Assembly: GCA_946411565.1 (NCBI GenBank)
Contig: CAMKEM010000003.1
Span: 47,550 to 111,549, forward strand
DNA: 64,000 nucleotides
Direction of reading: 5' to 3'
DNA from: an uncultured Prevotellaceae bacterium
Lineage (GTDB): Bacteria > Bacteroidota > Bacteroidia > Bacteroidales > Bacteroidaceae
The notes beneath the pieces were generated by a model. The model did no database searches, was not told the origin of the DNA, and worked only from the letters and a program-made list of their open reading frames with translations. How positions within the stretch are numbered: the stretch's first letter is position 1; the number at the start of each line of letters is the position of its first letter. Positions 30,289-39,458 of the stretch are shown piece after piece. The position numbers and the translations under genes are program-made.

Positions 30289-32178
30289 ATGAAAAAATAT
30301 ATAAAACTGTCTATATTCTCACTTGCTGTTGCAGGTCTTGTAACGTCATGTGATATGGATGCGCCTTCAATCTCTACTCTTGATGAGAGTACTGTATATA
30401 GCGTCTATGGTCTGGCTGAGCAGGAGATAATGTCAATCAATGTATCTTTTGGCGAAACCAACTCATATCGTGGGCGTTATCTTCCTTACTATGGTGTAAA
30501 CTCTGACGTTGAAACTACATCTGGCACTTATCCAAGTCTGTCAAAGAAAAATGACGATAAGATGAGTCTTTGTAATTTCAATACATTAGATAACAATGCT
30601 CAGATGAACACCGACAACAATGCCTATGCAAAGTTCTATGAGGGTATTGAGCGTGCTAACCTTGCTATTGTGGGCATTCGTAAATATGGTGACATTGAGA
30701 ATAAGCCAGATATGGCTCATCTTCTTGGCGAGGCTCTTACCATGCGTGCCGTAATATATAACGACCTTATCAAGGGATGGGGAGATGTACCTGCTCGTTT
30801 CTTTCCAATTACTCTTGATGATATGTACCTTCCACGTACTAACAAGGATGATATTTATCTTCAGCTTCTCTATGATCTTGAAGAGGCAGAGAAGTATTGC
30901 TACTGGCCAAACGAGAGCCGTATCACTACGACAGCCGAGCGTGTAAACAAAAGTTTTGTAAAGGGACTTCGTGCACGTCTTGCTCTCTATGCTTGTGGTT
31001 ATGCTCTTCGTAAGGATGGTTATCGTCGTAGCAACAACCCTGAGCTTTCTCAGGACAAGATGATGGCAATCGTAAAGCAGGAATGTCTTGATGTTATTAA
31101 TTCTGGCAAGAATTCTCTTGGTGAGTTTGAAGATAACTTCAAGAATCTTTGTAAGGATGGTTCTGATGGTACAGCATCTCCAGCATCCAACCTTGAAAGC
31201 CTTTGGGAAATCCCATTCTCTGCAGGTCGTGGTCGTGTGCTCTACACATGGGGTGTAAAGCATCAGGCTAAGGATCAATATACACAGCAGGCACAAGGTG
31301 GTGTAAATGGTCCAATGCCATACCTTTTCTATGATTATAGCAAGAATGATAAGCGTCGTGATATTACTTGTGTTCCTTACCAGTGGAGTAAGACACTCGT
31401 TGATGGTAAAGCTCCTCAGGAACTTCGTAAGATTACGCAGTGGTGCTTTGGTAAGCTACGTTATGAGTGGATGGATCGTATCGTGACATCTACAAATGAT
31501 GACGGTATTAACTGGCAGTACATGCGTCTTGCCGATGTATATCTCATGGCAGCAGAGGCAATCAACTATCTTGATGGTCCTGTAGCAGCATGGCCTTACA
31601 TGGAGCCTGTACTTGCACGTGTACTTCCTGCAAATGAGGTTTCTGACCTTAAGGCAAAATATACTGCGAGCAAGGAGGCATTCCAGAAAGGTATCGTAGA
31701 TCAGCGTGGACTTGAGTTCGCAGGTGAGGCTCTCCGTCGTGCAGATCTCGTTCGCTGGGGTATCATTGACGAGAAAATGGAAGAGGCTAAGACTAAGCTG
31801 CAGCAGCTTGCATTCCGTGAAGGCCCATACGCTGGATATCCAGAGAAACTTTATGTAAAGACATACGATGAAAAGACTGATAAGGAACTCATTTCAGAAT
31901 ATGACATGTATGTTGGTGATGGCAAGTCTGGTGAGGCTATCGTAATCTATGGTCTTGAAAAAGGTCAGAGCGATGAGATTGGATCAAGTCTTAAGGAAGA
32001 TGGCTTTACCACTAAGAGCTGGTTCATCAATGATGGTGCAGAGGTAATCGATTCTGATTACTGGGATGGTCTCTTTATCAAGAAGCCAAGCCTTAACTAT
32101 CTCTGGCCTATCTGGAAGACATTTGTTGACAAGAGCAATGGTATGCTCAACAATGAAGGAAACTACGGTCAGTTGTAA
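30289..32178 (+). CDS. susD-like: SusD/RagB-family lipoprotein
   Basis: Lipobox VTSCDMDAP; RAVIYNDLIKGWGDVPARF, DVYLMAAEAINYLDG, QRGLEFAGEALRRADLVRWG. Confidence 0.95.
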   Translation: MKKYIKLSIFSLAVAGLVTSCDMDAPSISTLDESTVYSVYGLAEQEIMSINVSFGETNSYRGRYLPYYGVNSDVETTSGTYPSLSKKNDDKMSLCNFNTLDNNAQMNTDNNAYAKFYEGIERANLAIVGIRKYGDIENKPDMAHLLGEALTMRAVIYNDLIKGWGDVPARFFPITLDDMYLPRTNKDDIYLQLLYDLEEAEKYCYWPNESRITTTAERVNKSFVKGLRARLALYACGYALRKDGYRRSNNPELSQDKMMAIVKQECLDVINSGKNSLGEFEDNFKNLCKDGSDGTASPASNLESLWEIPFSAGRGRVLYTWGVKHQAKDQYTQQAQGGVNGPMPYLFYDYSKNDKRRDITCVPYQWSKTLVDGKAPQELRKITQWCFGKLRYEWMDRIVTSTNDDGINWQYMRLADVYLMAAEAINYLDGPVAAWPYMEPVLARVLPANEVSDLKAKYTASKEAFQKGIVDQRGLEFAGEALRRADLVRWGIIDEKMEEAKTKLQQLAFREGPYAGYPEKLYVKTYDEKTDKELISEYDMYVGDGKSGEAIVIYGLEKGQSDEIGSSLKEDGFTTKSWFINDGAEVIDSDYWDGLFIKKPSLNYLWPIWKTFVDKSNGMLNNEGNYGQL

Positions 32179-32186
32179 TGAATAAA

Positions 32187-32256
32187 GACAAAGGTCTAAG
32201 GTCAAAAGCTTTCAGACCTTAGTCCTTTGTCCTTAGACCTTATAACCTACAACCTC
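32187..32256. repeat. 7-bp periodic array/hairpin after the SusD gene
   Basis: GACCTTA GTCCTTT GTCCTTA GACCTTA TAACCTA CAACCTC at 32215, 32222, 32229, 32236, 32243, 32250; GACAAAG GTCTAAG GTC on the left. Confidence 0.85.
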
Positions 32257-32322
32257 AAAAACTACGAAGTGGAGCTTGCGAAACTTCAATGAAATAAAAC
32301 CTAAAACCTAAAAATTCCTTAT

Positions 32323-33921
32323 ATGAAAAAATCTATTATCTATAGCTGTATGATCGGATTGGGTGTGCTTTCTGTCGCATCATGTAGCGATCCGATGGAT
32401 GAAATCACAGAAATTATCTATGACAGAGAATTTTCACCAATTGGTCTTGAGGTGAATAATGTTAAGGAAACTTCTGCGTTACTCAAGTGGAAATCTTCTG
32501 CAAGTGTTTCCGACTATTCAGTGGAGGTATATGCAGATGATAGTCTTACATTTGCTTCTTCTCCATCACTTAAAAAGGATATTACAGACTCTGAGCTTCA
32601 GCTTGTGGGACTTACCTACGATACCCGTTATAGTGTAAAGGTTATTGCCAATGACAAGAGCAATTCAAGTCGTAATTCAAAGGCTTCAACACTTTTCTTC
32701 CGTACATCTGCACAACAGATATTCAATGTGATCGAGGAAGATAACATTGCAGATAGAAGCGTTGTTGTTTCATGGGCAGAAGGTGAAACTGATGTTACAG
32801 AACTTCGTGCTTTCGATCAGTCAGGTGCACTTGTTACTACCCACGTTATTACCGATGCAGAGAAGAAATCAAGCACGGCAAAGGTTGAAGGATTAAATCC
32901 TGAGACAAGATACACGCTCAAGCTCTATTATATTGTAAAAGAAGTATTGAAAGAGCGTGGAAGTAAGGCATTTACAACTATTGCAGATCTTGATGGTGCT
33001 ACTCTTGTACGTCCATCAGACGATCTTGCTGATTTCATATCCAACGCAAAGGATGGTGATGTATTTGCCCTTACAGGTGGTACATTCGTAGTAAAGGCCG
33101 AGAGTAGTAGTGCAACTGCTGGTGTACTTTCAGTTAGCAAGAACATAACAATCAAGGGTATATACCCAACACGTATTCCAACCATCAATGGTCGCTTCGA
33201 GATTAATGATGGTGCCTCACTGACAATTAACCAAATAAACATGGATGGTACTGGCACAACAGGAGACCAGTGCTTTAACTTCAAGGGAACGAAGGTAGGT
33301 GGCGTTTCTGTTGACAATTCAGAAATAAAGAACTACAGAAAGGGCGTTTACTATGTTAATGTTGTAGCAAAGGTTCCTTACATCAAGCTTAATAACTGTT
33401 TGATTCACGATATTACCTGTGAGGGTGGTGATATGTTCGACTGTCGTTCTGGATGTATCGATGATCTGTCAATCACTAACTCTACCATCTATAATAGCTG
33501 TGCAGAGCGTGACTTTGTTCGCTTCGACGATGCTACCGATGCATTTGCAGGTGCAACTCCAAAGATAACCATAGATCATTGCACTATCAATGCTGCGGCA
33601 AACAAGAGTGGCAAGCGTCTGCTGTATGTTCGTTTCGTTGGTACGACAATCAACTGGACAAATAATATTGTGACTAACACAACAGCTGTTTGGAGCAACC
33701 AGTCAAAGACAAGTGTTCCAACATTCGGCAATAACAATGTATATAGCGGTTGTGCTAAGCTCAATGTTCTTGATGGTGTTGATGCTGGCAAGAGCAACCT
33801 CTTTGTTGATGAGAAGGCAATAGAGCTTGATCCTCAATATACGGATGCTGCAAATGGTGATTTCAAGATAAAGAACGAGAGCGTTAGCAAACTCAAGGCT
33901 GGCGACCCACGTTGGTATTAA
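32323..33921 (+). CDS. Surface lipoprotein with FN3-like domains and a DUF5123/DUF4957-type beta-helix
   Basis: Lipobox VASCSDP, FN3-like repeats, beta-helix GVSVDNSEIKNYRKGVYYVN...TNNIVTN. Confidence 0.75.
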   Translation: MKKSIIYSCMIGLGVLSVASCSDPMDEITEIIYDREFSPIGLEVNNVKETSALLKWKSSASVSDYSVEVYADDSLTFASSPSLKKDITDSELQLVGLTYDTRYSVKVIANDKSNSSRNSKASTLFFRTSAQQIFNVIEEDNIADRSVVVSWAEGETDVTELRAFDQSGALVTTHVITDAEKKSSTAKVEGLNPETRYTLKLYYIVKEVLKERGSKAFTTIADLDGATLVRPSDDLADFISNAKDGDVFALTGGTFVVKAESSSATAGVLSVSKNITIKGIYPTRIPTINGRFEINDGASLTINQINMDGTGTTGDQCFNFKGTKVGGVSVDNSEIKNYRKGVYYVNVVAKVPYIKLNNCLIHDITCEGGDMFDCRSGCIDDLSITNSTIYNSCAERDFVRFDDATDAFAGATPKITIDHCTINAAANKSGKRLLYVRFVGTTINWTNNIVTNTTAVWSNQSKTSVPTFGNNNVYSGCAKLNVLDGVDAGKSNLFVDEKAIELDPQYTDAANGDFKIKNESVSKLKAGDPRWY

Positions 33922-33942
33922 TAATCAGTAAATCAGTATATT

Positions 33943-33980
33943 TCAGGGAGTGTGACGTTGGTTGCGCTCCCTGTTTTATA
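33943..33980 (+). terminator. Rho-independent-like terminator
   Basis: cagggagtgtgacgttggttgcgctccctgttttat. Confidence 0.6.
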
Positions 33981-34092
33981 AAAAAACTTAAAAATAAAAT
34001 TTTTGTAAAGTTGGATTTGCGATTTATAGAATTATGTTGTAACTTTGCACGAAATATAGAATCATAAGTTACCTAACTTTAAATTATTTGAT

Positions 34093-34833
34093 ATGAAAAA
34101 AATCTTTACTCTTTTTGTAACTGCTCTTATGGCAGTTAGTGTTAACGCCCAGACTGAGCCTGCTATCTATCAGATGGACAATAAGGCTGAGACTTACATC
34201 GTAGATAGTAACGGTGAGGCAACAACCTACAAAATGGATGATAATCCAGATTGTTATTCTGTGAATTATACTGTTGGAAACGGTGAGAAAATGCAGATAA
34301 AGCTTGCAGCAAATGAAGATATATTCTTTGAGTATAGTAACTCAGAAACAAAGAATAATGTTTTTAAGACTGGGGCTAATTTTGCTCAGTTCGACTCTAA
34401 GAACTTCGTTATCAATGTGCCTCTTCAAAAAGATGATGTCCTCTATGTAGAATTTGCAGCGAAAGCGGATGGTATAGTGGATGGTGTAGAAACTCCGAAA
34501 AAGTTCTCAAAGTTCTCTATTTATGGTGAAGAGCCATGCATTACGTATTATGATGATGACGCTAGTACAGAAGTTGTAAGTAAAGGTAAGACTGATTACC
34601 AAATTATGAAGGTTGTTGCAACAAAGGGTGGTACAGCTAAGATTAAGGAAACTAATAATGGCTGTCGTCTCTATGCTATCGCAATCAATTATGAATTAGA
34701 AACTACAGGCATCAAGGAAGTTGCTTCTTCTGCAGCTAAGGCAGACAAGGTTCGCAAGGTTATTGTAAACGGTCGCCTTGTTATCGAGACTGCTAATGGC
34801 ACATTTTCTGCAACTGGTGCACGCATCAAGTAA
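34093..34833 (+). CDS. Secreted protein of unknown function with a C-terminal sorting-like tail
   Basis: Signal peptide MKKIFTLFVTALMAVSVNAQ; C-term VRKVIVNGRLVIETANGTFSATGARIK. Confidence 0.75.
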   Translation: MKKIFTLFVTALMAVSVNAQTEPAIYQMDNKAETYIVDSNGEATTYKMDDNPDCYSVNYTVGNGEKMQIKLAANEDIFFEYSNSETKNNVFKTGANFAQFDSKNFVINVPLQKDDVLYVEFAAKADGIVDGVETPKKFSKFSIYGEEPCITYYDDDASTEVVSKGKTDYQIMKVVATKGGTAKIKETNNGCRLYAIAINYELETTGIKEVASSAAKADKVRKVIVNGRLVIETANGTFSATGARIK

Positions 34834-34876
34834 ATGACATTTGGCATTACCCTTTTGTCTTTTGCGTTTTGACATA

Positions 34877-34916
34877 CAACAGGTTAGTATCATTCGCATA
34901 CTAACCTGTTTTTTCT
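34877..34916 (+). terminator. Rho-independent terminator
   Basis: ACAGGTTAGTATcattcgcATACTAACCTGTTTTTTCTTT. Confidence 0.85.
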
Positions 34917-35075
34917 TTCTGCATTCTTCGCAATCTAAGACACGGCACAGAATCCTCTTTGTTCTTCAATCTTTCACTTTAACTCTTCTTTTTACAATTT
35001 TCTTGTTAATTTCTTTGCAATCTCGAAAAATATGTGTAAATTTGCCCAAAATAATTAAATGAAAACCTTAAATAT

Positions 35076-37199
35076 ATGAAAAGAATAACTACACTACTAT
35101 CTTTATGTACTCTGGCTTTTGCTACAGCCTTTGCACAGTTCTCTTCTGCTCCTGCTTTTCCTGGTGCTGAAGGCTATGGTCGTTTTACGACAGGTGGACG
35201 TGGTGGCGCAGTATATCATGTGACATCACTCGAAGACTATTCAGACGATAATAATCCTATTGAAGGTTCTCTCCGCTATTTCATCTCAAAGAAGAGTGGT
35301 GCACGTACTATTGTCTTCGATGTGGCAGGAACCATCGAACTCAAGCGTGATCTCAAGATTAACAAGGGTGATATCTCAATTCTCGGACAGACAGCTCCGG
35401 GACAAGGTATCTGTTTGAAAGGACATAATCTTACTATCAATTCTAGTAATGTTATCGTGCGTTTCATACGTTGCCGTCTGGGTAGTACTGGCGGTGATGC
35501 TGATGCTGTATCTGCTGCACATCATGATGATGCTATACAGAAGAATATCATTATTGACCACTGCTCTATGTCATGGAGTACCGATGAGGTAGGCTCATTC
35601 TATGGTAATGAGAACTTCACATTACAGTGGTGCATACTTTCTGAGAGTCTAAAGACTAACCAATATAAGGAAGGTACACACGGTTTTGCTGGTATCTGGG
35701 GTGGTAAGAATGCGAGTTTCCACCATAATCTCCTTGCACACAACGATTCTCGTATGATTCGTTTTGACCACGGCTATGTATCATCGCTCACAGGTCCTGT
35801 TGATTATGTTAATAACGTAATCTACAACTGGGGTAGCAATTCTGCCTATGGTGGTGAGACTGATGCTGGTGCAGAGGCAAAGACCTTCAATATTATCAAC
35901 AACTATTATAAGCCGGGACCAAGCACAAAGTATTCTGTTAGAAAGCGTATTCTTAACCCTACTACAGCATGTTCTAACTGTTCTGGTACAGATGTTCCTG
36001 GCAAGTTCTATATCACAGGTAATGTGATGGAGGGTGCAACTGATGTTACCAATGATAACACTTGTTCAACAGCTATCACAATGGATAGTAAGTCGCCAAT
36101 TACTTATGAAGATTGGAAGAAGAACTGTGTTTCTGCAACCAAGTTCGTGTCTTCCGATAATGCTTTTCAGTATAATCTTATTTCTCAACATAAGGCTAAT
36201 GATGCCTTTGATAAGGTTCTTGAATTTGCAGGAGCATCACTTTTGCGCGATAATGTAGATGAGCGTGTAGCCAAGGATGCAAAGAATCGTACAGGTGCTA
36301 TCATGGAAGATGATAAGAGTGCACTTCTTGTTTGGCCAGAACTTACGGGTGATAAGATAGTGGATACTGACCGTGACGGTATGCCAGACGACTTTGAGCT
36401 GAAATATGGTCTGGATCCTCAGCGTGCTAATGCCAACGACTATGAGCTTGACGGAAAGAAATACTACACCAACCTTGAGGTGTATGCAAATTCTCTTGTT
36501 GAGCATATCGTAAAGGCAGAACGTGAGAATGCAGAGGAGACCTTCGAGGAGTATTATCCAACAATTGGTGTACTGGCTTCACAGGTTTATTTCTTCACCG
36601 AGGCTGGCAATGCTATTCAGTATCTTGACGGTGCAAAGGTTCAGATTACTGGTAATGATGCAAAGGCATACGGTGCTGCAAGTGAAATTGTATATAATGG
36701 CATCACCTATAAGGGAATCAAGCTTTCTAATGGTGCACAGAATACATTCTATGCTCCAGAAGGCAAGACTATCAGTAGCGTGAAGATTATCAGCTACAAG
36801 CATGGTTCTGGCGATCGTGTATGCTTCTGGTATGAGGTCAATGGTCAGGAGTATGGTACAATGGAGGTTGATGCTGACAATAAGACAACCTTCAAGCCTA
36901 ACGATGGTGTTGCTACTATCACAGAGGTTGATGATAGGAACAAGAAGCTATGTAATACACCAAATATTCAGGAGTTCAGCATTGGTGATAAATCAAGCTT
37001 TACGTTCACTAATGGTGGTGAGCAGTTAGGCTTTATCCTTGACGTTACTTACAGTGGAGCTGCTGAAACTGGTATTAACGACTTCGAGACTCCTGTTGTA
37101 ACCCGCACTCAGAAGGCTCGTAAGTACTTCGTGAATGGTCGTCTTGTCATAGAAACTGCTAACGGAACATTCACCGTTGCAGGAGCACGCGTTAAATAG
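35076..37199 (+). CDS. Secreted pectate lyase-like polysaccharide lyase (PL1-type beta-helix)
   Basis: FPGAEGYGRFTTGGRGGAVYHVTSLEDY...GSLRYFISKKSGARTIVFDVAGTIEL...DHCSMSWSTDE; C-term KYFVNGRLVIETANGTFTVAGARVK. Confidence 0.9.
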   Translation: MKRITTLLSLCTLAFATAFAQFSSAPAFPGAEGYGRFTTGGRGGAVYHVTSLEDYSDDNNPIEGSLRYFISKKSGARTIVFDVAGTIELKRDLKINKGDISILGQTAPGQGICLKGHNLTINSSNVIVRFIRCRLGSTGGDADAVSAAHHDDAIQKNIIIDHCSMSWSTDEVGSFYGNENFTLQWCILSESLKTNQYKEGTHGFAGIWGGKNASFHHNLLAHNDSRMIRFDHGYVSSLTGPVDYVNNVIYNWGSNSAYGGETDAGAEAKTFNIINNYYKPGPSTKYSVRKRILNPTTACSNCSGTDVPGKFYITGNVMEGATDVTNDNTCSTAITMDSKSPITYEDWKKNCVSATKFVSSDNAFQYNLISQHKANDAFDKVLEFAGASLLRDNVDERVAKDAKNRTGAIMEDDKSALLVWPELTGDKIVDTDRDGMPDDFELKYGLDPQRANANDYELDGKKYYTNLEVYANSLVEHIVKAERENAEETFEEYYPTIGVLASQVYFFTEAGNAIQYLDGAKVQITGNDAKAYGAASEIVYNGITYKGIKLSNGAQNTFYAPEGKTISSVKIISYKHGSGDRVCFWYEVNGQEYGTMEVDADNKTTFKPNDGVATITEVDDRNKKLCNTPNIQEFSIGDKSSFTFTNGGEQLGFILDVTYSGAAETGINDFETPVVTRTQKARKYFVNGRLVIETANGTFTVAGARVK

Positions 37200-37280
37200 A
37201 CCCCCTAAATCCCCCTGCATAGGGGGACTTCTTATCGCGGACAGGCTCTTCCCCTATGCAGGGGAAGCGGGGAAAGGGTC
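37199..37280. repeat. 82-bp family D palindromic element, intergenic
   Basis: gaccccctaaatccccctgcatagggggacttcttatcgcggacaggctcttcccctatgcaggggaagcggggaaagggtc. Confidence 0.95.
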
Positions 37281-37300
37281 TATCCAACCCCCTACAACAA

Positions 37301-37349
37301 AGAAGAAATTGCACATTTTATATACGAATGTGTAATTTCTTCTTTTTTT
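37301..37349 (+). terminator. Strong hairpin terminator
   Basis: AAGAAGAAATTGCACATTttatatacgAATGTGTAATTTCTTCTTTTTTT. Confidence 0.85.
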
Positions 37350-37372
37350 ATGTCATTAATTCGCAAAAAATA

Positions 37373-37490
37373 TGTAACTTTGCACCCGTAAATAGGGGAT
37401 AGCTGTTGGGTGGTAGGTTTTGGCGGTTTGTATATTCACGAAAGTACTATACGCCAACACCTAACACCTATCACCCAACACCTTGAAATG
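37373..37490 (+). promoter_or_regulatory. Promoter (TAACTTTGCACCCGTAAATAGG) plus leader hairpin with 7-bp units
   Basis: Near-identical promoter/leader start at 39310; arm CCAACACCTAACACCTATCACCCAACACCTT. Confidence 0.65.
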
Positions 37491-37520
37491 AAAGTATAAC
37501 AAAAATAAAATAATCTTTTA

Positions 37521-39026
37521 ATGTACACAACAATTACTGCTGCAGAGGCTGCAGCACTCATCAAGAATGGTGATTCACTCGGTCTTAGCGGATTCACACC
37601 TGCTGGTGCGCCTAAGGCTGTTACACGTGAACTTGCAAAGATTGCAGAGGCAGAACATGCCAAGGGTAACGAGTTTCAGATTAATCTCTTCACTGGTGCA
37701 AGTACTGGCCAGTCAACTGATGGTGTCCTCTCTGAGGCTAACGCTATCAAGTTCCGTGCGCCTTACACCACAAACCCTTCATTCCGTAAGACTGTAAATC
37801 AGAACCTGATTGCATACAACGACCTCCACCTCTCTCACATGGCTCAGGATCTTCGCTATGGCTTCTATGGCAAGCTCCAGTGGGCTATCCTTGAGGTTTC
37901 AAAGATTGAGGAAGTTGGTGAAAACTATCATGTTTCCCTTACAGCTGCAGGTGGTATCTCTCCTACAGTAGCACGTATTGCTGATAAGGTAATCCTTGAG
38001 CTAAACTCTTTCCATAGCGATAAGACAGGTCTTATTCAGGACGTATATGAGCCTCTTGATGCTCCTTTCCGTCTGCCTATCCCAATCACTAAGCCAAGTG
38101 ACCGTATCGGTAAGCCATACGTTGAGATTCCAAAGTCAAAGGTAGTAGGTGTTGTTGAGTGCAATATCCCTGATGAGGCTCGTGGTTTCAAGGGTTCTGA
38201 TCCTATCACAGACCAGATTGGTGCTAACGTGGCTCAGTTCCTTCTCAACGATATGAAGCGTGGCATTATCCCATCTTCATTCCTTCCACTCCAGAGTGGT
38301 GTAGGTACAACGGCTAACGCTATCCTCGGTGCTCTCTCTAAGGATGAGAATATTCCAGATTTCAACATCTATACAGAGGTTCTTCAGGATGCTATCGTTG
38401 ATATGATGCTTACTGGTCGTGTTAAGGATGCTTCAACCTGTTCTCTCACAGTTAGCAACGACTGCCTGATGCAGATCTATGATAATATTGATATGCTTAA
38501 GGATCGTCTTACACTCCGTCAGTCAGAGATCAGTAACGCTCCTGAGGTTATCCGTCGTCTTGGTGTCATCGCTATCAATACAGCTATCGAGGTTGATATC
38601 TATGGTAACGCTAACTCTACCCATATCTCTGGTACAAAGATGATGAACGGTATTGGTGGTTCAGGCGACTTCGAGCGTAACGCTTATATCTCAATCTTCA
38701 CCTGCTCTTCTGTTGCCAAGGATGGTATCATCTCTTCTATCGTACCATTCGTTAGCCATCAGGATCACTCAGAGCACGATGTAAACGTAATCGTGACAGA
38801 GCAGGGTGTTGCAGACCTTCGTGGTAAGAGTCCATTAGAGCGTGCTCAGCTCATCATCGAGAACTGTGCACATCCTGACTATAAGCCACTTCTCCGCGAC
38901 TATCTCAAGCTCGCTACTGGTGGTCATACTCATCACAACCTGCCTTGTGCATTCGCATTCCACGACACTCTCCGTCGCAAGGGCGATATGCGTCTCACAG
39001 ACTTCGCAGAGTATGTAAAGGATTAA
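37521..39026 (+). CDS. Acetyl-CoA hydrolase/succinate CoA-transferase family
   Basis: GLSGFTPAGAPKAVTRELA, QSGVGTTANAILGAL, GGSGDFERNAYISIFTC, VTEQGVADLRGKSPLERAQLII. Confidence 0.95.
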   Translation: MYTTITAAEAAALIKNGDSLGLSGFTPAGAPKAVTRELAKIAEAEHAKGNEFQINLFTGASTGQSTDGVLSEANAIKFRAPYTTNPSFRKTVNQNLIAYNDLHLSHMAQDLRYGFYGKLQWAILEVSKIEEVGENYHVSLTAAGGISPTVARIADKVILELNSFHSDKTGLIQDVYEPLDAPFRLPIPITKPSDRIGKPYVEIPKSKVVGVVECNIPDEARGFKGSDPITDQIGANVAQFLLNDMKRGIIPSSFLPLQSGVGTTANAILGALSKDENIPDFNIYTEVLQDAIVDMMLTGRVKDASTCSLTVSNDCLMQIYDNIDMLKDRLTLRQSEISNAPEVIRRLGVIAINTAIEVDIYGNANSTHISGTKMMNGIGGSGDFERNAYISIFTCSSVAKDGIISSIVPFVSHQDHSEHDVNVIVTEQGVADLRGKSPLERAQLIIENCAHPDYKPLLRDYLKLATGGHTHHNLPCAFAFHDTLRRKGDMRLTDFAEYVKD

Positions 39027-39057
39027 TTCCCATAAGACAAATAATGATATTATCGAG

Positions 39058-39093
39058 AATAGGTGTGCATGATTTGCACACCTATTTCTTTTT
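39058..39093 (+). terminator. Rho-independent terminator
   Basis: AATAGGTGTGCatgattTGCACACCTATTTCTTTTT. Confidence 0.85.
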
Positions 39094-39122
39094 CCCTCTT
39101 TTTCCGCCCTTCCTCCTAAGAT

Positions 39123-39224
39123 ACTCCATCGTTACTCCATCGTTACTCCATATCAAGTCCATCGTTTCGATGGAGTAACGATGGAGTAACGATGGAGAAG
39201 CGATGGAGAAACATCGGAGTTTCA
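39123..39224. repeat. 11-bp periodic inverted arrays: (ACTCCATCGTT)x4 then (ATGGAGTAACG)x4-5
   Basis: Units at 39123, 39134, 39145, 39156 and 39170, 39181, 39192, 39203. Confidence 0.95.
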
Positions 39225-39309
39225 GATGTGCTAAATATTAGTATCTTGCGATATTTGCCGTATGTTTTCACAAATTCGTTCAATTTGTTTGGAGGTTTCA
39301 GGAAAAAAC

Positions 39310-39405
39310 AGTATCTTTGCACCCGTAAATAGGTGATGGTTATTGGGTGATAGGTGTTGGCCTATACACTATTCCCCAACACCTATCACCCGACACCTTG
39401 AAAGA
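39310..39405 (+). promoter_or_regulatory. Promoter (TATCTTTGCACCCGTAAATAGG) plus leader hairpin with 7-bp units
   Basis: AGGTGATGGTTATTGGGTGATAGGTGTTGG ... CCAACACCTATCACCCGACACCTT. Confidence 0.65.
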
Positions 39406-39458
39406 AGCACTTATAAAAGCATCCTACACCTATTATCTACCCTGATATAAGCCATACA

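Noticed and set aside
30586-31296. Minus-strand 236-aa ORF
   Set aside because: Fully antisense to the SusD gene; no signal peptide or family features.
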